A stretch of DNA of 32,515 nucleotides from assembly GCA_009693115.1 (NCBI GenBank), contig SHXW01000028.1:1-32515 (forward strand), written 5' to 3'. The DNA comes from Dehalococcoidia bacterium. GTDB taxonomy: Bacteria > Chloroflexota > Dehalococcoidia > Lucifugimonadales > Lucifugimonadaceae. This document shows positions 1-8,329 of the stretch, in pieces. The notes under the pieces are model-generated. The model searched no databases and was not told where the DNA came from. It worked only from the letters and a program-made list of their open reading frames with translations. Within the stretch, counting starts at the first letter, position 1. Every line of letters begins with the position of its first letter. The position numbers and the translations under genes are program-made.

Positions 1-98
1 CGAGGAACCTCTGCAATCAAGTAGTCGCGACTTCCCGCCCCCACCACAAGATGGCGATGGGGCCGCATGTTTCATCCATGCATGCCGAAGGGCCCATG

Positions 99-1244
99 TC
101 ACCAGTCCGCGACGCTGCCGTCGTTCTCGTGGAAATGCTCGCCGCCAAGCTCTTCTGGGTACACATTTAGCATCTTCTGCGCGGCCCTTTCGTTTATCTC
201 GAAGCCTAGGCCAGGCCTCTTCGGCAGGTCTATGTGGCCGTCCTTCACCACCCACGGCTGCTCCAACATCCCTTCGCCGAGGCACGCGTCCGCCTGTTCC
301 TGTATGAGAAAGTTCGGCACGCTGGCGTCCACCTGCATGCACGACGCGAACGCCACCGGCCCGATGGCGCAGTGCGGCATGATGTGGACGTAGTACGGCT
401 CCGCCATGTTGGCAATGCGCTTCGTCTCCGAGATGCCTCCAGCGTGCGACACATCCGGCTGGATGAGCGATACCGCCCCAATCTCGAATAACGGCCTGAA
501 TTCCCAGCGCGTCAACAGCCGCTCGCCAGTGGCTATCGGGAACGTCACGTGATCCGAGACCTGCTTCATCGCCTCCGCATTCTCCTGAGGCACTGGCTCT
601 TCAACGAACATCGGCCTCATACCCTTGATCTCGTTGCATATTTCGATCGCCAGGCCCGGCGTCATCTTGGCGTGGAAGTCAAAGGCGATCTCCACATCAG
701 GGCCGACCCACTCTCGCATCAGGAATGCCGCCTTGACGAACTGATCTATGCGCGAAGGCGGTTCTTGCGCCCGCCACTTTCCAGCGGGCCCGGCCTTGAA
801 GGCCTTGTAGCCGCCCTTCTTGACCAGGGCATCTAGACGGGTCCTGGATTTCGCCAGACCTTCGTCGGAAAGGTCTCCGATGCCCCAGTGGGCGTAGACG
901 CGTATCCGATCCCGCGTCGCGCCGCCCATCAGTTGATAAACAGGTACGTTGAAGTGCTTGCCAGCTATATCCCACAGAGCCTGATCCACGCCGGAGAGGG
1001 CGGACATCAGAATCGCGCCGCCGCGGAAGAAAGCAGACCGATAGACGTGCTGCCAGTGATGCTCGATGCGGAGCGGATCCTTGCCTATCAGATAGTCAGC
1101 AATCTCCTGCACAGCGGCCATGCCCGACCGGGCTTTGCCCTCGAGAGTTGACTCACCCCAGCCCACTATGCCGTTATCGGTCGTGATTTTCACCAGCCTC
1201 GTGCGCTGGGCGGGATAGAACTGTTCAACCTTTGCTACTTTCAA
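99..1244 (-). CDS. Enolase-superfamily (mandelate racemase/galactonate dehydratase-like) enzyme
   Basis: A 381-residue two-domain enolase-superfamily protein, probably a cytoplasmic Mg-dependent dehydratase of a sugar acid. With the start chosen here the metal ligands are Asp179 (in DFH), Glu205 (in VEEP) and Glu231 (in TGER). His181 (D-x-H) and His281 (MPHC) are the expected acid/base pair of the galactonate-dehydratase-like subgroup. The barrel lysine lies in KAFK (137-140). The open frame extends 66 codons upstream, but those codons read through a repeat hairpin. The TTG at 1244 has GGAG seven bases before it, and the conserved N-terminal strand (KVAKVEQF) begins there. It stands alone, diverging from the D-glutamate-cyclase-like pair. 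A paralogue lies at 19710-20885. The substrate cannot be read from sequence: family membership is firm, the reaction inferred. Confidence 0.88.
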   Translation of the reverse strand: MKVAKVEQFYPAQRTRLVKITTDNGIVGWGESTLEGKARSGMAAVQEIADYLIGKDPLRIEHHWQHVYRSAFFRGGAILMSALSGVDQALWDIAGKHFNVPVYQLMGGATRDRIRVYAHWGIGDLSDEGLAKSRTRLDALVKKGGYKAFKAGPAGKWRAQEPPSRIDQFVKAAFLMREWVGPDVEIAFDFHAKMTPGLAIEICNEIKGMRPMFVEEPVPQENAEAMKQVSDHVTFPIATGERLLTRWEFRPLFEIGAVSLIQPDVSHAGGISETKRIANMAEPYYVHIMPHCAIGPVAFASCMQVDASVPNFLIQEQADACLGEGMLEQPWVVKDGHIDLPKRPGLGFEINERAAQKMLNVYPEELGGEHFHENDGSVADW

Positions 1245-1265
1245 GGTGCTGCTCCAGATCCCAAT

Positions 1266-1297
1266 CTCCTTTGTCCCGGCAGGCCCGGACAAAGGAG
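1266..1297. repeat. Intergenic inverted repeat in a divergent promoter region
   Basis: CTCCTTTGTCC and GGACAAAGGAG form a perfect 11-bp stem with a 10-base loop, followed by GAGAGGGTAAGGGTAAGG. The same GAGAGGG...AGGGT tail recurs near 12349-12377 and 24741-24786, and in inverted form at 1356-1373 and 3463-3475. This makes it a dispersed intergenic repeat rather than a dedicated operator. The 320-base gap between the two divergent TTG starts (1244 and 1565) must also hold both promoters, but I see no convincing -35/-10 pair in it. Confidence 0.6.
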
Positions 1298-1564
1298 AGG
1301 GTAAGGGTAAGGTCAATAACCAAATGCCCACTACGACGGCCGCTTGCTTCTCGTCCACCCTCTCCCATCGGGGCTGATGCGATTTGCTGATGGCCATCCG
1401 GGTGAGAGGCCCAACCCGCTGACAATTACAAGCCGGCGGCAATCATAGCTCCGCGAATCGATTCTCGCTGCTCCCGGGGTATCATGCTCCCGGTGCCTTC
1501 ATCACTCGTGCATTCACGGGTATCCGCCCTCCCTCGTAAGGCAACAGGATTCGGAGCGCCTCTC

Positions 1565-2374
1565 TTGGCAACTGCAACACTTCACTCTGCTTCCCTACGT
1601 ACTGGCGCAGAAGTCCGCGCAGCCGTCCGCGCAGGCCTCCTGCGTCATCCGACATCTGGCGCCGCGCCCGACTTCGTCCAGACAAACGTCGCCATCCTGC
1701 CGAAGGATGCAGCGTTCGACTTCCTCCTCTTCTGCCAGCGCAACCCGAAACCATGCCCCATCATCGAGGTCATGGAACCCGGTCAAGCCGAGGCCAGGCT
1801 GTCCGCTCCCGGCTCGGACATCCGCACAGACGTGCCTAGATACCGTGTGTACCGCAATGGCACACTCACAGACGAACCCTTGGACCTCAAAGCATTCTGG
1901 CGGCCTGACCTCGTCACCTTCCTGCTCGGGTGCAGTTTCTCATTCGAGCACGCGCTCATGCGGAACGGCATCAACCTGCCTTACTACGGCACGTCCCGCA
2001 ACGTGCCAATGTTCACCACGAACATCAAGACGAACCCCGCCGGCGTGTTCTCTGGCCCGCTCGTTGTGAGCCACCGCTGGGTCCCGAAGGAGAAGGTGGT
2101 GCGCGCCGTCCAGGCAACATCGCGCTTCCCTGCCGTCCATGGCGCGCCCATCCACATCGGTGACCCCAAGCAGATCGGCATCAAGGACATTCTGAAACCC
2201 GACTTCGGCGACCCATGGGCACCTTCCCGACCCGATGACGTGCCTGTTTTCTGGGCGTGTGGTGTGACCCCGCAGGCTGTGGCGATGTCATCCAAGCCAG
2301 AGCTCATGATCACGCACTCACCGGGGCATATGTTCGTGACCGATTTGAAGGACGAGGATCTGGCGGTGATTTGA
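1565..2374 (+). CDS. D-glutamate cyclase-like N-terminal domain protein (DUF1445, putative hydro-lyase)
   Basis: A 269-residue protein of the DUF1445 / UPF0317 'putative hydro-lyase' family. Family hallmarks are the N-terminal VRAGLLRHPTSGAAPDFVQTN region (about 21-41), GCSFSFE (122-128), a TNPAG / FSGPLVVS stretch (157-169), WACGVTPQ (230-237) and HSPGHM (251-256). The frame is open from an ATG at 1484, but TTG at 1565 has GGAG eight bases upstream and gives the usual family length (about 265). The next gene, 54 bases downstream on the same strand, encodes the other domain found fused to this one in animal D-glutamate cyclase (DGLUCY), which turns D-glutamate into 5-oxo-D-proline. Family assignment is strong. 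The cyclase activity is inferred from that architecture. Confidence 0.88.
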   Translation: MATATLHSASLRTGAEVRAAVRAGLLRHPTSGAAPDFVQTNVAILPKDAAFDFLLFCQRNPKPCPIIEVMEPGQAEARLSAPGSDIRTDVPRYRVYRNGTLTDEPLDLKAFWRPDLVTFLLGCSFSFEHALMRNGINLPYYGTSRNVPMFTTNIKTNPAGVFSGPLVVSHRWVPKEKVVRAVQATSRFPAVHGAPIHIGDPKQIGIKDILKPDFGDPWAPSRPDDVPVFWACGVTPQAVAMSSKPELMITHSPGHMFVTDLKDEDLAVI

Positions 2375-2428
2375 CACCCTCAATCCAAGGGTTGTGTCGA
2401 GCCGCACTTGTAGAAGGAACGAGAACTG

Positions 2429-3289
2429 TTGCCAGAAACAAGAACCATTGAAGACATCATCCTCCAGCAGGACATGCGCGGCGTGTCGAAACTGCGGCCG
2501 CACCTACCTGAGAACTACGTCACCGAGGCGGCGCAACTGATCCTCGACCACCCCGGCAAGGTCCTGATCGCCACCGGGTTCTACATCCTCTCCGGCAAGG
2601 CCCCGGAGACGGACGGCCCGCCCGGCGCAGTCGCCATAGGCGGCGCTCTGAAAACCCTCGGGTACGAGGTCGCCTACGTCACGGACAAGTTCTCGCAGAA
2701 GGCGGTCGAGGCGGTCACCAATGATGAGGTGATCGTGTTTCCCCTCGCCGGCCACAGAGAGTCGGCCCAGTTCGGCCAGAAGGTCATACAGAAGCACGAC
2801 CCATCTGTGCTGATCGCCATCGAGCGTGCCAGCCTCACAGCCGATGGTACGTTCCGCAACATGCGCGGACTCGACATCTCGGACTACAACGCCAAGATCG
2901 ACCACATGTTCGAGCAACACCCGGTTTCGGTCGGCATAGGCGATGGAGGGAACGAAATCGGCATGGGCAACCTTAAGGAGGTCATCCCGACCGCCGACGA
3001 GCGTTTGCCCAAAAGCCCGTCGGTGACAACGACGACCAAGCTGATCGCGGCATCCTGCTCCAACTGGGGCGGGTACGGCCTGATCGCAGCTCTGTCCATA
3101 CTCAACAAGAAGAACATGTTGCCGTCAGTCGAGCAGGAAAAAGACTGGGTGCGCGCCTGCGTGAAATCAGGCTCGGTGGATGGGTTCACGGGCGAACACA
3201 AGGAGTTCGTGGACGGCCGTTCGCTCGATGACAACGCTGTGTGCCTGACCGAACTACAGGCGCTTTTGAAACGCAAACGGATCAAATAA
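2429..3289 (+). CDS. D-glutamate cyclase-like C-terminal domain protein (DUF4392)
   Basis: A 286-residue protein matching the DUF4392 / GLUCM C-terminal domain. Visible conserved blocks are IATGFYI...KAPETDGPPGA (47-67), an IERAS motif (131-135) and a glycine-rich GDGGNEIGMGN loop (171-181), which probably forms the active or ligand site. Translation starts at TTG, with AAGGA ten bases upstream. It lies in one operon with the DUF1445 gene. The two separate proteins together match the domain order of vertebrate DGLUCY. Likely role: cytoplasmic D-glutamate (or related D-amino acid) cyclisation to 5-oxoproline, possibly as a complex of both proteins. A dispersed repeat begins directly after its TAA stop, and a strong hairpin follows, so the operon probably ends here. 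Function is inferred; the domain call is firm. Confidence 0.87.
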   Translation: MPETRTIEDIILQQDMRGVSKLRPHLPENYVTEAAQLILDHPGKVLIATGFYILSGKAPETDGPPGAVAIGGALKTLGYEVAYVTDKFSQKAVEAVTNDEVIVFPLAGHRESAQFGQKVIQKHDPSVLIAIERASLTADGTFRNMRGLDISDYNAKIDHMFEQHPVSVGIGDGGNEIGMGNLKEVIPTADERLPKSPSVTTTTKLIAASCSNWGGYGLIAALSILNKKNMLPSVEQEKDWVRACVKSGSVDGFTGEHKEFVDGRSLDDNAVCLTELQALLKRKRIK

Positions 3290-3324
3290 TCCACAGATGG
3301 CACAGATGCCGCCCTGAGCCTGTC
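3290..3324 (+). repeat. 3'-end-associated dispersed repeat, copy 1
   Basis: The element TCCACAGATGGCACAGATG, followed by CCGCCCTGAGCCTGTC, starts on the base after the TAA of the DUF4392 gene. A full-length inverse copy lies at 25964-25998 and shorter copies at 24715-24735 and 25766-25787. All four point in the same direction as the gene they follow. Confidence 0.6.
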
Positions 3325-3355
3325 ACTGGATGGGCACAGGTACGACGGACGAAAG

Positions 3356-3401
3356 CCAAAGCAAAGGCCGGGGGCATCACAACCTCCGGCCTTTGCTTTG
3401 G
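3356..3401 (+). terminator. Strong hairpin terminator after the D-glutamate cyclase-like operon
   Basis: CCAAAGCAAAGGCCGG (3356-3371) pairs perfectly with CCGGCCTTTGCTTTGG (3386-3401). One G-U and two G-C pairs extend the stem inward, leaving an 8-base loop. The stem carries A-rich and T-rich outer arms, so it could act on both strands. There is no long T run after it. It lies between the end of the plus-strand operon and the end of the convergent amidase gene, where a bidirectional terminator would be expected. Confidence 0.7.
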
Positions 3402-3403
3402 TC

Positions 3404-3456
3404 ATTCCGAGCCGCCTGAGAGCACCTCGTCTTCTGCATGATTGGCGGCGAGGAAT
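3404..3456. repeat. GTCATTCCGAG-type intergenic inverted repeat
   Basis: ATTCCGAGCCGCC (3404-3416) and GGCGGCGAGGAAT (3444-3456) pair at 11 of 13 positions. GTCATTC...GGAATC elements of this kind are common intergenic repeats in many bacteria. A CTCACCCTCTCCCG repeat follows at 3463-3475. No gene lies between 3402 and 3517. Confidence 0.45.
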
Positions 3457-3517
3457 CTCTATCTCACCCTCTCCCGTACCCTGCGGAGCGCCTTCTCCCA
3501 TCGAGTGGGGAACCCCC

Positions 3518-4954
3518 TCACGACACTGCCGGACGCCTGTGGGTCCACGGGCGCACCTGTTCGAAGGCACGGCACGCCTGCATCACGAGGTCATCCCGGT
3601 CCCATGCGCCCACCACCTGCAACCCCGTCGGCATGCCACCCTCGCCGTACCCGTTCGGAATTGAAGCCGCCGGGTGCCACGAAATGTTGAACACCATCGT
3701 GAACGGAATGGCCCCGTAGCTGATGCCTGCCATAGCGTTGTCTGAACTCTTGCCGCCTAATTTCTTTGGCGGAGACAGGTGCGGCCATGCCACCGCGGCG
3801 TGTCCCGGGGTGATGATGATGTCGTACTGTTCGAACATCTGGTGCAGCATAAGGCGGTGAATTTCGGCCTGGCGCAACGCACGGGTGAAGTCCGCTGCTG
3901 AAAGCGTGCGCCCGTGCTTGATCATGGCCATCGTGTAGTCCATCAAGTCATTTGGGCGTTCGTCCGCCAGATGCCCGTACATCGCCGCCTGATTGCCGCA
4001 CCAGACCGTCCACCAATAGTCACGCGGCACGGGGTCGAATTTGAGCGGCGCCTTCGAGACGGTCGCTCCCGCCTCTTCATAGGCCTTGATCGAATCCTCG
4101 AACGTCGCGGCGATGTCGTCGTTCACCTGCGCGAAACCCATGTCCAGCGAGTACCCCACACGCCAGCCACGCACACCGTTGTTTAGATTCGAGACGTGAT
4201 CCGGTGGCGGCGTGCGGAGCGATCCTGAATCGCGCTGGTCGTGGCCTGAGATGGCATTCATCATCATCGCCGCGTCCGTGACGTCGTTCGTCATCGGGCC
4301 GCTGGTCGAGGTCGGGTTCACGGCCATCTTCGCCACACCGCCGTAACGGGGCCAGCGGCCGTGTGTGGGTTTGTGGCCGAAGATGCCACAGAATGATGCG
4401 GGCAGGCGCACAGACCCGCCGCCATCCGTGCCGGTGGCAATGGCGCACATGCCAGCGGCAACGCTCGCCGCTGCGCCGCCCGAGGAGCCGCCGGGGTGGC
4501 GCTTCACATCCCAGGGGTTATTCGTGGCAGGGGCGACTTTAGAATAAGTCTCCTCGCGGTTTCCGAACTCGGGGGTATTGGTCTTGCCGAGGATGACAGC
4601 GCCCATCTTGCGGACGCGCCCAGCAACAACCGAGTCTGTCTCCGGCACCCAGTCCTTGTAAATGACACAACCGAGCGTGGTGCGGAGGCCCTTCGTTGTT
4701 TCAAGGTCCTTGACCGAAACCGGCACGCCGTGGAACGGGCCGAGGTCGCCTCCCTTCGCCTGCGCTCTGTCGGCCTCTCTTGCCGTATTGAGCGCACCCT
4801 CTTCATCAAGCGTGATAAAAGCCTTGAGTTTCGGCTCAAGCTTCTTTACGCGGCGGAGCGCGGCCTCCGTCAACTCGACGGACGAGATTTCACCGCGAAC
4901 TATCATCTGCCTCTGCTTGTGAGCGGGTAGGAACATGAGGTCTCTGTCGTTCAA
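3518..4954 (-). CDS. Amidase signature family amidohydrolase
   Basis: A 478-residue amidase-signature hydrolase, cleaving a small amide to acid and ammonia. The Ser-Ser-Lys triad is visible: Lys82 in VSVKD, the cis-Ser in GGSSGG (157/158) and the nucleophile Ser181 in GTDGGGS. The C-terminal part ends with [10 protein letters not shown], as usual for the family. The frame runs 24 codons further upstream, but that extension translates a GTCATTCTG-type intergenic repeat. TTG at 4954 has GGAGG six bases before it and is the likelier start (ATG at 4936 is the alternative). There is no signal peptide. It is not a clear GatA, because no gatB or gatC lies nearby. An MFS gene lies upstream on the same strand, about 170 bases away. 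Substrate unknown. Confidence 0.9.
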   Translation of the reverse strand: MNDRDLMFLPAHKQRQMIVRGEISSVELTEAALRRVKKLEPKLKAFITLDEEGALNTAREADRAQAKGGDLGPFHGVPVSVKDLETTKGLRTTLGCVIYKDWVPETDSVVAGRVRKMGAVILGKTNTPEFGNREETYSKVAPATNNPWDVKRHPGGSSGGAAASVAAGMCAIATGTDGGGSVRLPASFCGIFGHKPTHGRWPRYGGVAKMAVNPTSTSGPMTNDVTDAAMMMNAISGHDQRDSGSLRTPPPDHVSNLNNGVRGWRVGYSLDMGFAQVNDDIAATFEDSIKAYEEAGATVSKAPLKFDPVPRDYWWTVWCGNQAAMYGHLADERPNDLMDYTMAMIKHGRTLSAADFTRALRQAEIHRLMLHQMFEQYDIIITPGHAAVAWPHLSPPKKLGGKSSDNAMAGISYGAIPFTMVFNISWHPAASIPNGYGEGGMPTGLQVVGAWDRDDLVMQACRAFEQVRPWTHRRPAVS

Positions 4955-4973
4955 GGCTGGCCTCCACAAAATG

Positions 4974-5022
4974 TGATTCTGAGCGACACAGAGTATGTCA
5001 TTCTGCGCGATGCGTAGCGACG
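4974..5022. repeat. Tandem GATTCTGAGCGA / CATTCTGCGCGA repeat
   Basis: Two near-copies (GATTCTGAGCGA at 4974, CATTCTGCGCGA at 4999) are spaced 25 bases apart, ending in TGCGTAGCGAC. They are related to the GTCATTC-type element at 3404. They lie just upstream of the chosen amidase start and account for the odd N-terminal extension of that open frame. Confidence 0.5.
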
Positions 5023-5124
5023 CCATGCTTCATGGAGAACAGTGTTAGCTTGGCGCCAACCGCTGCAATAAATCCTTCGCCGCAGCCAGCGGCTTCCGCA
5101 CATGACGAAATTGCTGGTCTGTCT

Positions 5125-6417
5125 TCACGTTTGCTTGGGGGGCGCGTGACGAGCCTGTGATTCTGTTGTCTCTTGCACAAGGAATATCATCACCGCCGCT
5201 CCAACGACGCCAATGCCGCCGGTGACCAGGGATGCAGTTGACAGCGCAAGCGCCTTCGCAATTACGCCGACGACAAGCGGCCCCGCCGCGCCGCCGCTAT
5301 CCGTAATTAGCCGCCACACTCCCAGGAACTCGCCGGCTCTGTCCCGTGGAGCGATATCTGCACCCATCGTCAGTACGAGGCCACTAGACAGGCCGTTACC
5401 CAGCCCTGCGACGAGCCCCACCGCGACCAGCGACCAGAACGAATGAGTGAGGGGCAGAAGAAAGAGGCTAGCGGCGAGGATGACCATGCTCGGTCCGCCA
5501 GTCCACCTGCGGCCCCAGCGGTCCATCACGTACCCCGCAGGGATGAACATGGCGGCGTCCAGCGCGGACGAAAGGCTGAACACCAACCCAATCTGGCCGA
5601 CGTCGAGCCCTATCTCCTTGCCCCACAGCGGGATGATGATCTGCCGGCTGCTCCGCAATAGCTGGAGAGCAACGGCTGCGAGGCCCGCGGTTGCGAACTC
5701 ACGCCGATATTCGACGATTGTCTGTGCGAGTTGCGCGTGCGGACGGGACCGGCCTGCGCCACCCGGCATTGCGGCCTCGAGAGTGAACAACACAAAGAGG
5801 AGCGTCGCTATTGCCACGCCGGCTTGCAGGTAGAACGGTGCCTGCAGCCCGAAGACCTGGCCGAGCAGGCCTCCCAGCAACGGGCCGAGGATGGTGGCGA
5901 TACGGCCCAACCCGCCGAAGGTGGACAATGCGCGGCCCCGGTTCCTCACAGGCACGTTCCGGGCTATGAAAGCATGCCGGGAAATGGTCCACATGGCGAT
6001 ACCCAACCCCGACACCACCCGCATCAAGATCAGAAAGCCCAGGTTGAAGCTGAGTGCAGCGCCCACCGCGCTCACGGCAAAGATCGCCACTCCTATGAGC
6101 ATCGAGTTCTTTGTGCCGAACCGCGCCGTGAGTAGGCCGGCCGGCACGTCGAAGACCATCGTGCCCAGTTCGCGAGCGGCGACAGCCACGCCGACCATCG
6201 CTATGGAAGCTCCCATCTCGTCCTTGGCGAAGAGCGGCAGAACGGGGATGAGGATGCTCTGGCCAAGCGCAAGTAGGAACGACGGGGCGTAGACCGTCCA
6301 GATCAGGGACTTGATGCTGAAAGGCGCGTCAGCGGGAACCTGAATGGCCCTGCCTCCCACGCCGCCTTTTTCCGGTCGGGCCGCGGCCTGTCCCGTGTTC
6401 CCGTCTTTCTGTGCCAT
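5125..6417 (-). CDS. MFS transporter
   Basis: A 430-residue inner-membrane protein with about 12 hydrophobic segments, preceded by a charged 35-residue cytoplasmic tail. The first helix (about 40-63) reads as SFLLALGQSILIPVLPLF. The loop after helix 2 carries a motif-A variant, GLLTARFG (94-101). A mirrored GYVMDRWGRR loop opens the second half, as expected for the 6+6 fold. It resembles the multidrug/sugar-efflux type of MFS, but the substrate cannot be assigned. It starts with ATG behind a weak ribosome site. It lies on the same strand as the amidase and diverges from the rhodanese gene. Export or uptake linked to the amidase is only a positional guess. Confidence 0.88.
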   Translation of the reverse strand: MAQKDGNTGQAAARPEKGGVGGRAIQVPADAPFSIKSLIWTVYAPSFLLALGQSILIPVLPLFAKDEMGASIAMVGVAVAARELGTMVFDVPAGLLTARFGTKNSMLIGVAIFAVSAVGAALSFNLGFLILMRVVSGLGIAMWTISRHAFIARNVPVRNRGRALSTFGGLGRIATILGPLLGGLLGQVFGLQAPFYLQAGVAIATLLFVLFTLEAAMPGGAGRSRPHAQLAQTIVEYRREFATAGLAAVALQLLRSSRQIIIPLWGKEIGLDVGQIGLVFSLSSALDAAMFIPAGYVMDRWGRRWTGGPSMVILAASLFLLPLTHSFWSLVAVGLVAGLGNGLSSGLVLTMGADIAPRDRAGEFLGVWRLITDSGGAAGPLVVGVIAKALALSTASLVTGGIGVVGAAVMIFLVQETTESQARHAPPKQT

Positions 6418-6595
6418 AAGAGGCCATCGTAGCCCACGCCCAGCCAGAGCGGCAGCGTGTGTCAGCTAGGCGGGTCTGGTATATATTCACCCCCTGAGGG
6501 AATCATTTGGTCTGGAGGCAGGGCGGCATTGGCAGGCGTCCGCCGGACTTGGCTTTTTCGTAAATTAGAACAGGGCCCAGCCTAGGAGAGACTAA

Positions 6596-7462
6596 TTGGC
6601 GACAGACATCACATCACGTGGCTACGCTCGGCCGGACGTCCTCGTCTCGACTGACTGGCTCGCCCAGCATGTCAATGACGCTGGCATAAGGATCGTCGAG
6701 TCAAACGAGGATCCGCTCCTATACCAGTCCGGCCATATCACCGGCGCAGTCGAGGTGGACTGGGCCAAGGACCTGAACGACCCGCTCCGCAGGGACTACC
6801 TGGATCGGGCGAAGTTTGAAGCGCTCATGGCCCGGAAAGGCATCTCTAACGAAACGATGGTCATCTTTTATGGAGACAAGAACAACTGGTGGGCCTGCTA
6901 CGCCTTCTGGGTGTTTCAACTTTTCGGCCACACAAACGCGAAGGTCCTAGACGGCGGACGCGTGAAGTGGGAAAAGGAAAAGCGCTCACTTACTCGTGAC
7001 ATGCCACATATCTCGCCCGCGACTTACAAGGCCCGCGACCGCGACGACAAGACGGACCGAGTCCTACGCGAGGGTGTCCTGCGCCACGTCTCTGCGAAGA
7101 AGCCGCTGGTGGACGTACGCTCGGCAAAGGAATACTCGGGCGAACTCCTGCACATGGAGGCCTACCCGCAAGAGGGCGCGCTTCGCGGCGGGCACATCTC
7201 CGGAGCAAGAAGCGTGCCGTGGGCGCGTGCTGCCAACCCCGACGATGCCACATTCAAGTCATCTTTGGAGCTGAAAGCAATCTATCTGCAGGAGATCGGA
7301 CTGAAGCCAAATGACGATGTGGTGTCATACTGCCGCATCGGCGAACGGTCGAGCCACACATGGTTCGTCTTGAAGTACCTGCTCGGCTTTAAGAATGTCC
7401 GCAACTACGACGGATCGTGGACTGAGTGGGGCAATTCGGTCGGAGTGCCGATCGAAAGATAA
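6596..7462 (+). CDS. sseA: Thiosulfate/3-mercaptopyruvate sulfurtransferase (tandem rhodanese)
   Basis: A 288-residue protein with two rhodanese domains. The N-terminal one (about 15-130) is structural and has no active Cys at the loop. The C-terminal one carries the active-site loop CRIGERS (246-252) with nucleophile Cys246. The conserved ending [11 protein letters not shown] (270-280) is typical of the family. It moves a sulfane sulfur from thiosulfate or mercaptopyruvate to an acceptor. Start is TTG at 6596 with AGGAG seven bases before it. A SufE gene follows about 250 bases downstream on the same strand; I recall the same sseA-sufE neighbourhood in Mycobacterium. The CRxGxRS loop fits a thiosulfate-type donor better than CGSGVTA-type mercaptopyruvate enzymes, but this is not decisive. 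Confidence 0.92.
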   Translation: MATDITSRGYARPDVLVSTDWLAQHVNDAGIRIVESNEDPLLYQSGHITGAVEVDWAKDLNDPLRRDYLDRAKFEALMARKGISNETMVIFYGDKNNWWACYAFWVFQLFGHTNAKVLDGGRVKWEKEKRSLTRDMPHISPATYKARDRDDKTDRVLREGVLRHVSAKKPLVDVRSAKEYSGELLHMEAYPQEGALRGGHISGARSVPWARAANPDDATFKSSLELKAIYLQEIGLKPNDDVVSYCRIGERSSHTWFVLKYLLGFKNVRNYDGSWTEWGNSVGVPIER

Positions 7463-7713
7463 GGCGGATGAGGCCCGCGGCAGCGAACCACACCCAGACA
7501 TCCTCATTGGCTGTTAGCAGGGGAAACCGCAACACGGGGCGTTCTAATTTTCTAGATGCCCTGACATTGCCCGCTGCAAGAGGCACTCCGTCAATCCGAT
7601 TCTGGCAGGCTGGAAGAGGACGAATATTGACGGTCAGGGAGGATGACTGCCACACCCAACCGTGAATCAAGTTCAAGCTCGGCCAGATATCTGGGATGAC
7701 CCAGAGGTTTCTT

Positions 7714-8187
7714 ATGTCCCCACTTCCACCAGAACTCGAGAAACTACTGAAGGAACTCGATGGCATGGATCCGCACATGCGCGGCGCTGTCCTTATCGAG
7801 TACGCAGACGAATTCGAATCTGTGCCAGAAGGAATCGCGAGGCGGCCCTATCCCGAAGTGCACCGCGTTCCCGCTTGTGAGTCTGAGGCGTTTGTTTGGG
7901 CGGAGGACGCCCCCGGCGGACGGGTGAAGTACCACTTTGCGGTTGAAAACCCACAGGGTATTTCAGCAAAAGCGCTGTCCGTGATCCTGGCGCTAACAGT
8001 GTCAGGGAGACCAGCGGACGAGGTCGCCACCATTCCGACGACTATCGTCCAGAGAATTTTTGGCCGGGAGTTATCGATGGGCAAAGGCGCTGGTCTGCAA
8101 GGCATTGTGAACATGGTCACATTCGAGGCAAAGAAGAGGGTGCGTGATCCGAAGTTACTGAAGGATGTTTCGCAGGCACATTCTTAA
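7714..8187 (+). CDS. sufE: SufE family sulfur-acceptor protein
   Basis: A 157-residue SufE-fold protein, which takes persulfide sulfur from a cysteine desulfurase and passes it to Fe-S assembly. The acceptor Cys55 lies in VPACESEAFVW. The RPYPEVHRVP lead-in and the downstream AKALSVILALTVSGRP helix fit the family. Two ATGs are possible. The one at 7696 has no ribosome site, while the one at 7714 has AGAGG six bases upstream, so it was chosen. No sufS, sufB or sufC is in the window. The neighbour is the rhodanese, which suggests a sulfur-relay pair. A strong hairpin ends the transcript. Confidence 0.88.
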   Translation: MSPLPPELEKLLKELDGMDPHMRGAVLIEYADEFESVPEGIARRPYPEVHRVPACESEAFVWAEDAPGGRVKYHFAVENPQGISAKALSVILALTVSGRPADEVATIPTTIVQRIFGRELSMGKGAGLQGIVNMVTFEAKKRVRDPKLLKDVSQAHS

Positions 8188-8232
8188 CAGCCCTCAGCCC
8201 CACGGTCTCCAGGCGGGAAAACAAAGAGAAAC

Positions 8233-8265
8233 CGAAGAGGGCCTGCACATCGCAGGCCCTCTTCG
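8233..8265 (+). terminator. Hairpin terminator between sufE and coxM
   Basis: CGAAGAGGGCCTGC and GCAGGCCCTCTTCG form a perfect 14-bp stem around a 5-base loop, followed by TTGGGG. It lies between converging genes and could serve both directions. Confidence 0.78.
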
Positions 8266-8329
8266 TTGGGGAGACAATTTCCTTCCCAGACCTTCTCTCT
8301 TGCAGGGAAAGCGGCTGGAAGGCCGTTTG

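Noticed and set aside
2884-3570. 228-codon minus-strand open frame
   Set aside because: It is antisense to the DUF4392 gene and translates the terminator hairpin and repeats. It is a shadow of a GC-rich coding frame.
3518-4954. Amidase as the GatA subunit of Glu-tRNA amidotransferase
   Set aside because: No gatB or gatC nearby, and the sequence around the active site does not point to GatA in particular. Generic amidase is the safer call.
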